Shown: piece by piece, positions 10,471 to 21,156 of the stretch
How the letters are laid out: each line of letters begins with the position of its first letter
Position numbering within the stretch: the first letter of the stretch is position 1
Source of the DNA: Peronospora farinosa
Taxonomy: Eukaryota; Oomycota; Peronosporomycetes; Peronosporales; Peronosporaceae
Assembly (NCBI GenBank): GCA_947646735.1
Contig: CANTFK010000842.1
Span: 248,001-312,000 of the forward strand
Reading direction: 5' to 3'
DNA length: 64,000 bases
Notes under the pieces: model-generated
Told to the model about the DNA's origin: nothing
Database searches by the model: none
What the model saw: the letters and a program-made list of their open reading frames with translations, nothing else
Program-made: the position numbers and the translations under genes

Positions 10471-11512
10471 CTATTGCGCACCCGCTTTTCCCGACCCATT
10501 TTGGGCAGGTGATGACCCCATGCGTCGTGCACGCTGGTTTTTCGCACCACCCTTCGGGTTGGGAGACATCTTGCTGGCTGCCTTAGCACCAGCAACAAGT
10601 TTGGCATAGCAGCGAGCCATCATATGGCCTCGCTTGCCGCACTTGTAGCAGACTATGTCTGCATTGCCTAACTCCATAGGATTGGCATCAGACTTCTCGG
10701 GCGACGGCCTGTAATAGGCTGTCGCCGAGGCGCTGTTGTAGGATTTCTCCTCAACTAAGGCAATGTCAATTACCTTTTCCATCGTCGCTGGTAAAAAAAA
10801 GGTCCTGACACGATGGGCCGTGCCTAAGTCCATTCATTAACGTGGCCACCTTGATACGTTCCTGTATCGGCTCCCCATTAATGGACGCCGACAGCGAACG
10901 CATCTCCTGCACAAACTCTTGCAGAGAGCGTTTCGCCTGTCGTGCTCCAAAGAAGCGCGCCATAAGCAACACTTCGTTGTTAGGCGGCTGATACATGGCG
11001 CGAATCTTTGTTTTAAAAATCGCCCATGATGGAAACGCGTCAGCATTTGCCATCAGCGTAGAGTATGCCCACTCTGACGTTTTGCCACACAAGTTGGACA
11101 TGGCATACGACACCATTCTGGTGTCGTCTTCGATGAGCTGCGCCAATCCACATTGCTCAACTGCTAATAGCCAGTGAACAATCGTGTGAGGGGTAGTTCC
11201 ATCGAACTTCGGAGGGTCCATCCGAATGGGCCTCGGTTGAGCAGGCCGGGCAGAGAGCGTCTTAACAGTTCTGTTGAGCGCCTCATTACGTGCCTGCTCA
11301 AGCCTAAGCTCATTCTGAGTCTTATTGATGGACTCAGCCGTAGCTTGGCTGTTTTCCTCGGACGTGTTTCTACGCTGTCCGAGCACAAACGCCTCAAATT
11401 GCTCCAACTGAGCAACATGTTGCTCAGAAGGACAATGCAAGAGGTTGACCAGGGCTTGTTCACCAAGTCCCTGCCAACTCCCTATGATGTTGGAAGAGGT
11501 GAGGGAAGTCAC
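10471..11512 (-). pseudogene. Element B gag with CCHC zinc knuckle
   Basis: The larger piece (10766-11512) reads RMDPPKFDGTTPHTIVHWLL and SLQEFVQEMRSL, the retrotransposon gag core. The shorter piece (10471-10833) overlaps it in another frame and holds CYKCGKRGHMMARC, a CCHC nucleic-acid-binding knuckle. A poly-A run near 10793-10800 on the plus strand sits at the frame change. It could be a slippage indel. Confidence 0.85.
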
Positions 11513-11912
11513 TGTGGCGAAGCGAAGGAGTGAATTCGGCGAAGTGTGATCGCATATTTTCGGTTAAGTCCGAAATGGCCAATATTGATGAATCGCGATC
11601 TCGCAGAAAAGTTTCGAGATGATGGCAAATGGGATGGAATGGGATGGAAAACAGTGAATGGTGGAGTTTGAAGTTCTATGTGGGTTAAATATGGCCTAGA
11701 GACTACGCAATGGCGATCTCCGGTATCTTTCGATGGTGATCCGCGTGAACTAAGAAGGAGATTTGGTACATCCACGTATGTGGAAGACGATCTGGTGTGG
11801 ATCACGTCGCTATGGAAGACTATAATGAGGTGGACATGACATGTCATATAGATGGACCATCTCACATAACCCGAGAAACGGTGAAGAGGAAAAGTCGTGA
11901 TTCGGCGGACCA

Positions 11913-12055
11913 CGATCCGATACTAATTATTAGTATCGCGATCCGATACTAAAATAAGTACCGCGATCCGATACTAAAATAAGTACCGCGATCCGATACT
12001 AACTATTTAGTACCGCGATATGATACTAAACTAAGTACCGCGATCCGATACAAAA
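11913..12055. repeat. Tandem array, 25-27-bp unit, six copies
   Basis: The unit is CGATCCGATACTAAAATAAGTACCG, with copies starting at about 11913, 11939, 11964, 11989, 12016 and 12041. Each unit contains GTACT-type and GATAC half-sites that can fold on each other. The array sits in the presumed 5' untranslated or LTR region upstream of element B gag. Confidence 0.85.
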
Positions 12056-12227
12056 ATGGTATTAGATCCAATCGAGGTAGCGATCCAGGTCGCGGCGATA
12101 TTGGAGTGGACCACATTACAAGATCTGATTTTTCCGAAAGGCCATACGTGGCAACAGATCCTGAGCTACAGATAGTCAAGATCATAGGTTTTGGTATTTG
12201 ATTGGTTAACATTAAACAGAGTTCAAT

Positions 12228-12857
12228 TTGCTTCTAAGTACACGTGTCGACTTCTCTATTCTGGGCAGGATATTTGGCCTCCCGACGCCGAGAATATCGA
12301 CTACAAGTGCACCCTGGATTGTTTGGCCAGGAGAAGAAATTCTCGACACAACAACTCAACTGCGATTGGACGCAGTAATAACAAGTAAGGGCAAGGCAAG
12401 CAAGTGCAGGACGGATCAAGTGGTGCTCAAGTGTTCAGAAGATTCAAGCTTCGCCTTATTGGATAATCGTGATCTATCGGTACGATCAACAAACAAGTAC
12501 TCGGTCGGCCTTGTGAAGATTTCCACAAGATCACCAAAACCCCCTATCCCTAACCCGATTAAGATCAACATCGACTCATGTCCACCGAGAAGAGAGCAAC
12601 CCGCCCTACCGACAGGTACACAAGGTGAGGACGGCTATACACACGGAATCGGGGTACGCCCTCCGTTAGTCGGTCGTCCGGGCGCCAGTGGAGAGTCGGG
12701 ATCACATCAGAAATTTTGCGAATCCCACTCCACCACATCACTTCATGTTAAGGACCATCTTAACCACACACACGCTCAGAGAGACGGGTCGTGGGAAGGA
12801 CTACTAGTGCTACCAAGTGTAGACGGGCACTTCTACGAAGTTGCCTCGTGCTACTAG
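12228..12857 (+). CDS. Unrecognised 209-residue ORF in repeat region
   Basis: An open frame with no recognisable domain; the C-terminal half is His/Ser/Gly-rich. The stretch 12555-12750 is homologous at DNA level to the minus strand around 2330-2600, where the frame is not conserved. That argues for repeat-derived sequence rather than a host gene. Confidence 0.2.
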   Translation: MLLSTRVDFSILGRIFGLPTPRISTTSAPWIVWPGEEILDTTTQLRLDAVITSKGKASKCRTDQVVLKCSEDSSFALLDNRDLSVRSTNKYSVGLVKISTRSPKPPIPNPIKINIDSCPPRREQPALPTGTQGEDGYTHGIGVRPPLVGRPGASGESGSHQKFCESHSTTSLHVKDHLNHTHAQRDGSWEGLLVLPSVDGHFYEVASCY

Positions 12858-12933
12858 CACACACCTTCAGCACAAGCGAGGAAGCGGTTAGACCGTCTTA
12901 ACTTCGCGTGCGAGGGTGGTTATGTGGTTGGTC

Positions 12934-13033
12934 GACTGCTTAAGCAGTCATACCACCAGTTGCCTCTCGCTTACGTCGGTGCCTTCTTGTCTTAGAAGTA
13001 CAACGAACTTCTAAGACAAGAAGGCACCGACGT
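12934..13033. repeat. Perfect 16-bp palindrome followed by a 27-bp-stem, 7-nt-loop hairpin
   Basis: GACTGCTTAAGCAGTC (12934-12949) is a perfect palindrome. From 12973 to 12999 and 13007 to 13033, 27 bases are exact reverse complements with the 7-nt loop ACAACGA between them. There is no GC-rich-stem plus T-run terminator pattern, and the region is eukaryotic repeat DNA. It ends 118 bp before the LTR at 13151. Confidence 0.9.
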
Positions 13034-13150
13034 CACGTAGAAGGTTTTCAGTTTCTCGTGCGTGGTGCTTCGGTGTTTTAGCAAATTCAAGACTGATTTA
13101 TATTTAATAGAATTTAATTAAATATAAATCTAACTACTGATTGGGTAATA

Positions 13151-13491
13151 TGTAATGATGGGTGCCATCTCTATAGATGCGCATCCAACAGCATTAGAAT
13201 TCAAAATGGATTGTTGATAATACTGAATATCCAAATTTATTACATGTGCGAGCTTAAATATATTCAAGCTCGCTCAATGACGTAACTGGCTGACGTCATT
13301 TGATGACGCCTAGTCCCAGCTGGGCGTCATCCCCATCAATGTGAATACACCTAGTGTATATCACATACGCAAGGGTGTGACACATGGTGTGTCACACCCG
13401 AGCGACAGGTCTTAAGTACTTACGACCTTTTGAGACCTGCCCGTTAAGTATCGCATACTTAACGGGTACGTGTAACGTTGAGCCCGTTACA
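13151..13491. repeat. 341-bp LTR candidate of a second family, built of stem-loops
   Basis: It starts TGTAATGATGGG and ends GAGCCCGTTACA. These termini match the LTR at 4578-4919 in kind (TGTAATG at the start, CCGTTACA at the end), and the length is nearly identical (341 versus 342), yet the interior is unrelated. Inside are hairpins such as CGTTAAGTATCGCATACTTAACG and GTGTGACACATGGTGTGTCACAC. It may be a solo LTR. Confidence 0.6.
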
Positions 13492-13573
13492 GATTTTCTA
13501 TGTGTGCTCCCTCAAAGTGTGAGCCCCTGAAGTCGGGGCGACATTTGTATTGCAACTGTTGATATCTATACTA

Positions 13574-14080
13574 CTACCAGGAAAGAAGGTGAGCGAGAGG
13601 ACAACCCTGCTGAATACCCGAACGAACTGCCCGAATTGAAGAAAGCTTGCCGAAGACTGTAAACCGTGATGTCGTGTTGTTATGAAGCCGTTGAATAAGC
13701 GCGTGAAATTTCCCGTCAAATCCAAATAGTCGAAGCGCCTCTACCATAAAGTCTCGGTCGCCGGGTATCATAGGCACTCCGAAAATCCAGTCAGACAATG
13801 GCGCGGCTGGCGTCGGCGTTTAAAGGGCTCTCCTCACGTGCGCTTTGGAGGTAAGCGAGCATCATTGATACCGTCTTTTGCATTTGTCGTCCGTGAGCAA
13901 AGCCTTATAAGATGAACCAATGACATACGGCAGACACGACTGCTTACGCGTCGCCAAGACCTTCGCAATTACCTAGTACCTTGTTTGCAAAAGGGAAATC
14001 GGTCGACAGTTCGTGGCGTTGTCGGAATCCTCTTTCTTACGTAGTGAGATGATGAGCGCTTCCACGAATGACTTATGAGG
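13574..14080 (-). pseudogene. Non-LTR (LINE) reverse-transcriptase fragment
   Basis: On the minus strand from about 14075 downward the translation reads SFVEALIISLRKKEDSDNAT, then NCRPISLL, VIAKVLATR, and after damage IPGDRDFMVEALRLFGF, then SGIQQGCPLAHLL. These are consecutive reverse-transcriptase blocks of L1/Tx1-type LINEs (blocks 1, 2 and 4). The catalytic F/YADD block, endonuclease and 3' end are absent. Stops and a frameshift make it a remnant. Confidence 0.8.
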
Positions 14081-14274
14081 TCGTTTCTTTCTTTAGCCGT
14101 CGGTACCTGGGGCTTTATACCGTCTGAGTGCTCGTATTGCTAGGACACCTACCTACCGAGAGTGACAAACTTAACCGATATAAATACTACTATACGCGAA
14201 GATAATCTCGGCTGTAGTGGGATCGCTTGAAGTATGGTGATGATGGAATGGAACTGGGCGTCATGACTGCGGAG

Positions 14275-14337
14275 TCATCAATGTCATTACTAATGACATT
14301 GATGACATCTGGTAATGAATGACTCATTACCAGATGT
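14275..14337. repeat. Two adjacent perfect inverted repeats
   Basis: 14275-14305 is a 15-bp-arm palindrome with one central base (TCATCAATGTCATTA arm). 14305-14318 and 14324-14337 are 14-bp arms around a 5-nt loop. They resemble the stem-loop modules inside the two LTRs and may be an LTR fragment. Confidence 0.8.
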
Positions 14338-16226
14338 TGAAGACTTGATTTTTGAGTCCAACCTTGCCAGACGGTACAGTACAAAATCAAACACGCCGTG
14401 CCGAACTTGGAAGTCGTGGCCGTAACATGATCGGAGCAAGCTCTGGGAGCCTACCGGTTCTTTGCAAGAGTTTCTCGGATGTTCTTCGGTGCTAAACGGG
14501 GCGAAGTATCCACTGCTCGTCGATCCCTATGCAGTTGTCGCAGGTTTGGGCTCGCAATACTGATCGGTCCTTCGATGGCGCTCTTCACTGGCATCTGATG
14601 ACAATCAGACTGTCTGTTAAATCCATATGATTATAAAGATATGTCTGTGAGAAATGCCCTGATCTTCTGTCATGACTACGTCGATCTCCTAACACTAGCT
14701 CATTGTGCTTAAGGGGGACACTCCAAAAGGGCCGTTTGACAAAAGACGAGCACATGCAGGGCAGGTGGTGCCTTATAAGTGAAGCCGGCTACCAAACCAG
14801 CTGCTCCAGACGGGCCAGCCTGACTGATTCTTGACATGCAGCTGACGACACTGATAATCTTTGTCAACGTCATGGTCGTCAACATTGGCTAAACAGCACT
14901 TCCCAATTCGCGCCTTCGAGCAACAACGGCCAAGAGACGAAGACCTTCAAAGAGCCGGTCAACCGGCCCCCTCCGACCAGGGCGGAAAGTCCCTCCAACG
15001 GGAGGCCCAGGATAAGAGGGGGGAGGTTTTCCCTCTGCTGCGTGCGCTATGGGGGGCAAGCGCAGCGTGCGAACCGTAAGGGGAGCACCAACCCTGTTAC
15101 CCCCGGGGGGGAGAGGATCGACGACCGCGGTTATCATTCCCTCTTTCCCCAATAGTTCCTGCTATTCTACGTCAGCCTTCAAGACGCCGATTCGATCGCT
15201 GAGCGCGAATCTCGGTCCCACGAAGTGAACTTGCCAAGAACGTGAATTGATCGGCCCGTCCAGGTGCATCAGCGGTCGATCGGGACTGATCGGTGTGGTG
15301 CCCGGCGCTTGTTGCGATCATTGAGCCACTGTTTACACCTCGGGCTGGATACCCGATTCCACGTGCCCTTTTCGGAGTGTCCCCCGTGACGCCCGACGTC
15401 TCGAACCAGCAGATTGAGCCAGCGAGGCGAAGAATGACGAAGTCCTGGTAGAAGCACTCCAGACATCTTACCAATCCTTAATGTTTGAAATAGACGGTCT
15501 GTTCTTCTCGCTAACATTGGCTAAACTGCAATTGTCGAAGCAGCAGTTGACCGAATATCTGATCGTAGGTTCCGCTTAAGAAGGTGCACGGGTGTGCATT
15601 AATCTGCAAGTGCGTACGAGATAGTGCTAAGGCAACCATAGACGTAACTCTTGTCACTTTTTTCCATTCCATGAACCCAAAATTTGTTTTATGTGTGTAA
15701 AAACGTATGCTATTATTTTTACATACGTGTTCATTGGGCGAGCCAGCTGCCCAATCTGTGTAGCTTCAGTCAAAAGTGGGAAGGTCTGAATGCAGCACCC
15801 GTGCCCGACACACACTTCACCCTCTATGACGGAAGGTTTTGTATTGCCTAATTACTTTTCACATGAAAGCTTTGATCTTTTAAATTGAAGCCTGATCGTT
15901 GTTTTTACTATGATATTTATACACGATCCATTTACCATTGTAAAAACCTAGCAAACTGTCACTAGATCAAATACGTTTAGCTTCTTTTACCTTAGCTGGA
16001 TAAAAGAATGAGATTGCTTGAGCATCTGAGTGTGACGAGCAGTACCTTTTTCTGGCCGTCCCATCGTAATGGCTATTCATCTTCCGATTCATACATGGGA
16101 TTGGAAAAAGATGGCGGTGACGACAGGGCCTTACGCCAATCCAGCAATCTATTTTGCTGTCCACATTCTCCATTTCTGAATTTGGCACTTCCTGCACTAG
16201 AGCATTTTTCTTAAGCCGAATTTGAG
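14338..16226. other. Decayed repeat sequence, no gene recognised
   Basis: Only short frames with skewed composition are present. A 14-bp direct repeat AACATTGGCTAAAC occurs at 14881-14894 and 15513-15526, bracketing a more GC-rich block (about 14895-15512) that is unlike its AT-rich surroundings. The stretch 15600-16226 is AT-rich and is probably the promoter-proximal region of the GH81 gene. Confidence 0.5.
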
Positions 16227-18683
16227 ATGAGATTTTCGGTCTCACCTGCTGCAGTGGCCGTTGCGGTATTGGGAAAAAACATTGCGGTAACATCCGCAAA
16301 TGACTTTCCCCCCGGCGTTGACTTTGGCAAAGGCATTGATTTCTCATTGTCGGAAGTGGTTGTCAACTATGATATAAATAACGATGGTTCGATCCAAGTC
16401 GAAGGATTAATCGATACTTTAACCATCAACTTTGCGACAACTGCGACCTCCATCATCAACCTAGCGACAGATGCCAATACAAGTCGCCCCTTGGCGTCCA
16501 ACTCATTAATGGAAGGACCACTGGGCTCGCCCCTCGATGGATACTTCTCACCCTTTAGCCTTGATGAACCATCCGAGAAACTCTTTAAACGAAACGGTAG
16601 CCTCGAAACAATTGCTCCGATCATTAACGTCGCTAAAGAGGCCCTTAATCAACCGATCCCGACAAACAAGTGGTGGGGAAATCTAATTCACGTCACTGCT
16701 ACTAACCTATCCGAAAACTACCCGGTATGGGCTCAGCCGTACGCAATGATGCTGCCGAAAGAACAACCATATGGTCTGATGGCTTACTACCCCTTCACGT
16801 ATCGTGAGATAGCACCGGAGGTTGATGGCATCGTTAAATACTACGAATATGACATCCACAATGACCTGACGCTCTCAGCACAAGAGTTCAACGTGACGAA
16901 GCCCGTGTACGAAATATATTCTTGGGATGACATGGGTATTAACCTCCGAATTTGTGACCCTAGTACCAATAAGTGCATGGATTCAGCACTTTTGAACGGC
17001 ATGGCTTTCATTTCAGGTAAATATGACGGTCTCACCCCACGCATCGACACGGAACACAACATCACATCTGTGGACAACTCGACACCAGGTAAATATGTCA
17101 TCCACCTCAACAACACCCAGAAGTGGGTGCTGTACGCCAGCGAGAGCATCTCGTTCCGCGTGGAGGAGTCGGTGATGTTTTCGGTGGACGAGTCGGGCTC
17201 GTCGCTCGTCGCGGACGGAGGGTACCATGGCACGATTCGACTAGCAGTACTTCCAGAGGGCGCCGACGACACAGTTTACGATAAGTACGCACCTTGCTTG
17301 GTACGCGGTGGCACTGTTTCGATGGAGTCGCGCACTGCTTACTCGATCAACTGGGATGTTGAAGGGAGCACGTGTGAATCGGTGGGTCTGCTGCACTTTG
17401 CACTACCACACCAAGTAGCCTCGCTGACTGGGTCTCCTACGACAGCTAGTACCCCAGGTGCTATCGCACTACACTCGTCCACAAGGGGTCTAATGGTTGC
17501 TCAAGTGTCGAACAAATGGTGTTTTGTGGAGCCTGAGTCGGAGATCGAGATCGATTTCTGGCCAGCTCGGAGGCCGACGCCCAAGGTTGTCGAGGAATTT
17601 GACATGCTTCGTACGCTGAAAGACGACATCACCGCCAACTGGTCCATGAATGCTTCGACTTGGTACTTTAACGGTAAGTATTTCCAAAAGTACGCGTCAT
17701 TGTGTCTTATGGCTGCTGACAGCTCGGTGGTGGGTCCGGACACGACGTTGCTGGCTTTTTGTCTGGAGAAGCTAGAGAAGTTGATCGAGCCGTTGCTGAA
17801 CAACACCTTGATTCCCCCTCTTGTTTACGAAACGTTGTACCGAGGGATTGTGTCCAGAGCAATTTTTGATACTGGTGAGTTGTACGTGGACTTTGGCAAT
17901 GGAATCTACAATGACCACCACTATCACTACGGATATTACGTGACGTCGGCGGCCATTATGAAGTACTTGAATCCGAACTGGAGTCGAATGCCGGAGCTGG
18001 AAGCTCTAGTCTGGTTGATGCTGCGTGATGTAGCCAATCCGAGCCGTAATGATTGTTACTTCCCTCGATTCCGTCATTTCTCCTGGTTTAATGGCCTCTC
18101 ATATTCACGTGGCGTCACACTGCTCAACGAGGGTAAGGATGAGGAAAGTACGTCTGAAGACATCAACTTTTACTATGGCATGACTCTGTGGGGTAAAGTG
18201 ACTGGTCGCAAGGCAGTGGAGGATCTAGGAAGTCTGATGCTGCGCCTGAATGCGCATGTCATCCGTACGTACGTTCTAATGACTTCGGACAACACCATTC
18301 ACCCGCCCGAGATCGTGGCGAATCACGTCACTGGTATTTTCTTCGACAACAAGGTCTTTTACAACACGTGGTTCCTCGATAAGGTATATGCGATCCATGG
18401 CATCCAGATGATCCCTGTGTGTGTGATCAGCGAGATATATCGCACGCCGACATTTGTGAAACAGGAATGGACCGACATTTTGTCGAAGGATGAGATCGTC
18501 ACCACGCCGAACAGTAACAACACGTGGTTGTCGTTGTTGTTGGTAAATGCGGCGATATTGGATCCGATGAACTCGCTGCGCAAACTGCAGAATGCGTCCA
18601 TGGATGATGGTCTGTCTTTGTCGTGGGCGCTGTACAACGCTGCTACTCGTGGCTCTGGACCAGGTGTTGGTACCAATGCCTGA
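16227..18683 (+). CDS. Secreted endo-1,3-beta-glucanase, glycoside hydrolase family 81
   Basis: 818 residues with no intron. The N-terminus (MRFSVSPAAVAVAVLGKN) is a plausible signal peptide, pointing to secretion. Family signatures are PTNKWWGNL near residue 145, FGNGIYNDHHYHYGYYV near 560 and EGKDEESTSEDINFYYGMTLWG near 635-650. The glutamates of the last motif correspond to the inverting GH81 catalytic site. GH81 enzymes cleave internal beta-1,3-glucan bonds; in oomycetes, whose walls are beta-glucan-rich, they serve wall remodelling. Many N-x-S/T sequons are present. A degenerate paralogue lies at 46.5-48.3 kb. Confidence 0.93.
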   Translation: MRFSVSPAAVAVAVLGKNIAVTSANDFPPGVDFGKGIDFSLSEVVVNYDINNDGSIQVEGLIDTLTINFATTATSIINLATDANTSRPLASNSLMEGPLGSPLDGYFSPFSLDEPSEKLFKRNGSLETIAPIINVAKEALNQPIPTNKWWGNLIHVTATNLSENYPVWAQPYAMMLPKEQPYGLMAYYPFTYREIAPEVDGIVKYYEYDIHNDLTLSAQEFNVTKPVYEIYSWDDMGINLRICDPSTNKCMDSALLNGMAFISGKYDGLTPRIDTEHNITSVDNSTPGKYVIHLNNTQKWVLYASESISFRVEESVMFSVDESGSSLVADGGYHGTIRLAVLPEGADDTVYDKYAPCLVRGGTVSMESRTAYSINWDVEGSTCESVGLLHFALPHQVASLTGSPTTASTPGAIALHSSTRGLMVAQVSNKWCFVEPESEIEIDFWPARRPTPKVVEEFDMLRTLKDDITANWSMNASTWYFNGKYFQKYASLCLMAADSSVVGPDTTLLAFCLEKLEKLIEPLLNNTLIPPLVYETLYRGIVSRAIFDTGELYVDFGNGIYNDHHYHYGYYVTSAAIMKYLNPNWSRMPELEALVWLMLRDVANPSRNDCYFPRFRHFSWFNGLSYSRGVTLLNEGKDEESTSEDINFYYGMTLWGKVTGRKAVEDLGSLMLRLNAHVIRTYVLMTSDNTIHPPEIVANHVTGIFFDNKVFYNTWFLDKVYAIHGIQMIPVCVISEIYRTPTFVKQEWTDILSKDEIVTTPNSNNTWLSLLLVNAAILDPMNSLRKLQNASMDDGLSLSWALYNAATRGSGPGVGTNA

Positions 18684-19620
18684 TGAAACTGGCGGAATAA
18701 AGGTCATGTTGGAGTCGTTCCAAACTGCATGGCTGATGCGCCGCGGCACCCACAACGGCATGAAGTAAGGGAGCTAGATACAGAAGCACATCTTTGAAAT
18801 GAGTAATACAGCTGCTACGTGCAACCTGTGCGTGCACAATTAAACTTTTGTAAATTACAGTTTTACCTTTTTGCGTGAGAATCTGCAGGCTCCCGACTTT
18901 TTGCTTTCAAAAGAACAGAATAGCTATCCCTTGCTTACGTTTGATGCAATAATACCCAGCAAAGTCCCAGCTGAATAATTGTTAGGCTCGAACTTTAGGC
19001 CACTTGATCTTCAACTTTTATAAATTTCGTATCGGTAAGTAGATATACAGAATACCAACAACTGACGACTGGTTGAAGCGAAAAGCTGCAATGTGCGATG
19101 TTCTTTGTCCATTGACCTCAAGTTGCCGATCTTCTATTATTCCCTCTGTTAGTGCTAGGTAGATCAACGAAGAAGGTTTTCGCAACGCAATACATGCAAG
19201 CCCAAGCTGTCGAAAAATGCGGTGGCAGGAAGAGATCGAGTATTGCAAAACCAGTTTAATATATTTCGATCCGTTGTAAAGCTGGAAGAGGCGACCTTAC
19301 GCGTCTCGTCCAACCACACTTTTCCTACGTTCCCGACAGCAACAGAGCAGCCGCAAAACACTCAAAACTCTCAGCTCCATTCGTTTGCACCAGAGCTCAG
19401 CGCCCTAGTCGATGCTTTACACTGCTCAGAGCTTAATCAAGGAAGAAGTAGTAAAGGCAGCTACGGCCAGTAGCGCAACAGACATAGAGCACGCATGGGT
19501 TTCGATCCCAGTAAAGAGCAGCTCGGAAATTGGTGAGTGGACGCCGACTAACAAGACTAGAAGGAGTCCCAGTGAGGGTCTAGATGATACAGGTGGGGCA
19601 ATGTCAAAACATGGACGTTC
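18684..19620. other. Intergenic region, nothing convincing
   Basis: AT-rich sequence after the glucanase, holding its presumed 3' UTR. The upstream part of the kinase pseudogene begins near the right end. Short open frames here do not resemble proteins. Confidence 0.6.
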
Positions 19621-21113
19621 GTGCAGTTTCTCGCCAGTTCCTTCGCCAAGCTGTTACTGGAGAACCTTATGGGAAACGGCGACGACTTGCCAGGCGAGAA
19701 GAAATTGGCTATTAAAGATTGGGACTGCTCTTACAGTTTCCTAAAGGCAATGGCCGTACCGTCGGTGGTCTCGTCATCGAGCACGGTGACGCCAAAACTG
19801 GATACCGAGACATCGAACGGAAACGATGACTGGGACTGCTTTCGTAACGGCTCATACAACGGCCTGAAGTCTAAAGTATCATGGCCGACAATCTCCGCGT
19901 CGTCGTCGTCGTCGTCGAGCACGTTGCTATCGAATACGTAACTGGATTCTATTGAGGAAGGTTTCGAACACGAAAAGACTGTGGAGAAAGATTTAGAAGA
20001 AGAGGATGCAGTTTGTCGAGATCCCACGCGTTACGTGTTTGACATCATTAGCATCATTGGCTCGGGGTCTTACGGCACGGTGCTTCTGTGTCGTTTGCGT
20101 GCGTGTCCTAGACGTCTCTTCGCGGTGAAGGTGGTCTACAAGTCCAAGCTAGACAGCATCAATGGTATAGATGGCGACGGGAACACTATGCGTGAGGCCA
20201 AACGCCTACTAACGGAGAAGAGGGTACTTTGTTCGGTTTATTCACCCGTTCATCACTAGGATGTTCTGTTCGTTTGAAACTCCGAACGCACTGAATTTTG
20301 TGCTGGAGTATTGTCCTGGTGGCGACATGTACTTCCTGCATGGAGAAACTCGTGAAAAACCGCCTTCCTGAGGATCATGTTTTGTTCTATGCAACATCCA
20401 TTGTGCTGGCCTTGCGCTCTCTTCACGAGCGTGGCATTCTGTATGGAGACCTCAAACCCGAGAATATTCTGCTGGACGAAGCAGAATTCGTGCGTCTTGC
20501 TGATTTCGGCTTTGCGCGCGAGCAGATGCACCGATCAGACCAGTGCTGCACCAGCTTCTGCGGGTTAGCAAATTACAACGCTCCCGAGGTGGTGCGTGGT
20601 ACTGGTTACTGGTTACGGTCTAGCAGCTGATCTATGGAGCTTCGGTTGCGTAGTGTATACATTGCTGACAGGATACCCTCCATCTACTTTCGGCGTGATC
20701 GTGCCTTGCTCGTCCGTAAGATCAACGAGGAGGAGCCAAGCTTTCCACATCGTTTCTCACCCGAACTCTGCAACCTTCTGTCTGGTTGGCTTCACAAGAA
20801 TGTAAACCAGCGTTTAGGTAGTGGCCCCAACGGAATGCAGGACATCTTGGACCACCCGTTTTTCACAAATATAAACTGGCACCGTCTTGAGACGAAACGG
20901 GTGACTCCACCGATCGTCCCGAAGTTGGCTAGTAAACTGGACACGTCCAACTTTGAGTGTCAATTCACTTCGCAGCAAGTCGTGGGCCACCTTGTAGATG
21001 AAGAGCGATGGCCCGCGAGCATTGCGTCTGACGAGGAAGACAACCAGTTCTACTCCGAAGACTTTGACTGTGTGCTGACGCGTCTCACCTCCTATAGACT
21101 AGCAAAAGGATGA
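19621..21113 (+). pseudogene. AGC-family serine/threonine protein kinase, frameshifted
   Basis: Kinase motifs occur in order across alternating frames: glycine loop IGSGSYGTVLLC, AVKVVYKSKL with the ATP-binding Lys, LPEDHVLFYATSIVLALRSL, catalytic loop GDLKPEN, ADFGFA, DLWSFGCVVYTLLTGYPP, NVNQRLGSGPNG and HPFFTNINWHRL. The AGC C-tail (PPIVPKLASKLDTSNF) follows. At least four small indels break the frame (about 20240, 20340, 20610 and 20690). One is a direct duplication in the ACTGGTTACTGGTTACGG stretch. There is also an in-frame stop at 19939. The catalytic-loop Arg before the Asp is Gly. It is convergent with LIG4, 43 bp apart. Confidence 0.85.
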
Positions 21114-21156
21114 ACGGCTCAATTGTTATATATATCCATTTGATCTGTTCGGGTAC

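Larger units (their letters stand above)
5670..11512 (-). mobile_element. Ty3/gypsy chromovirus-type retrotransposon B, degenerate, inverted relative to A
   Basis: Read on the minus strand the order is gag with CCHC knuckle, aspartic protease, reverse transcriptase, RNase H, integrase and chromodomain. This is a complete internal gypsy region of about 5.8 kb. At least seven frame changes and several stops interrupt it, so it is dead as an autonomous element. No confident LTR pair was found. The LTR at 4578-4919 read in reverse is one candidate 3' LTR, and 13151-13491 is an unrelated LTR family. Confidence 0.85.

Noticed and set aside
11913..12055. Regularly spaced repeat array resembling a CRISPR array
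   Set aside because: Units are contiguous tandem copies without unique spacers, and the genome is eukaryotic.
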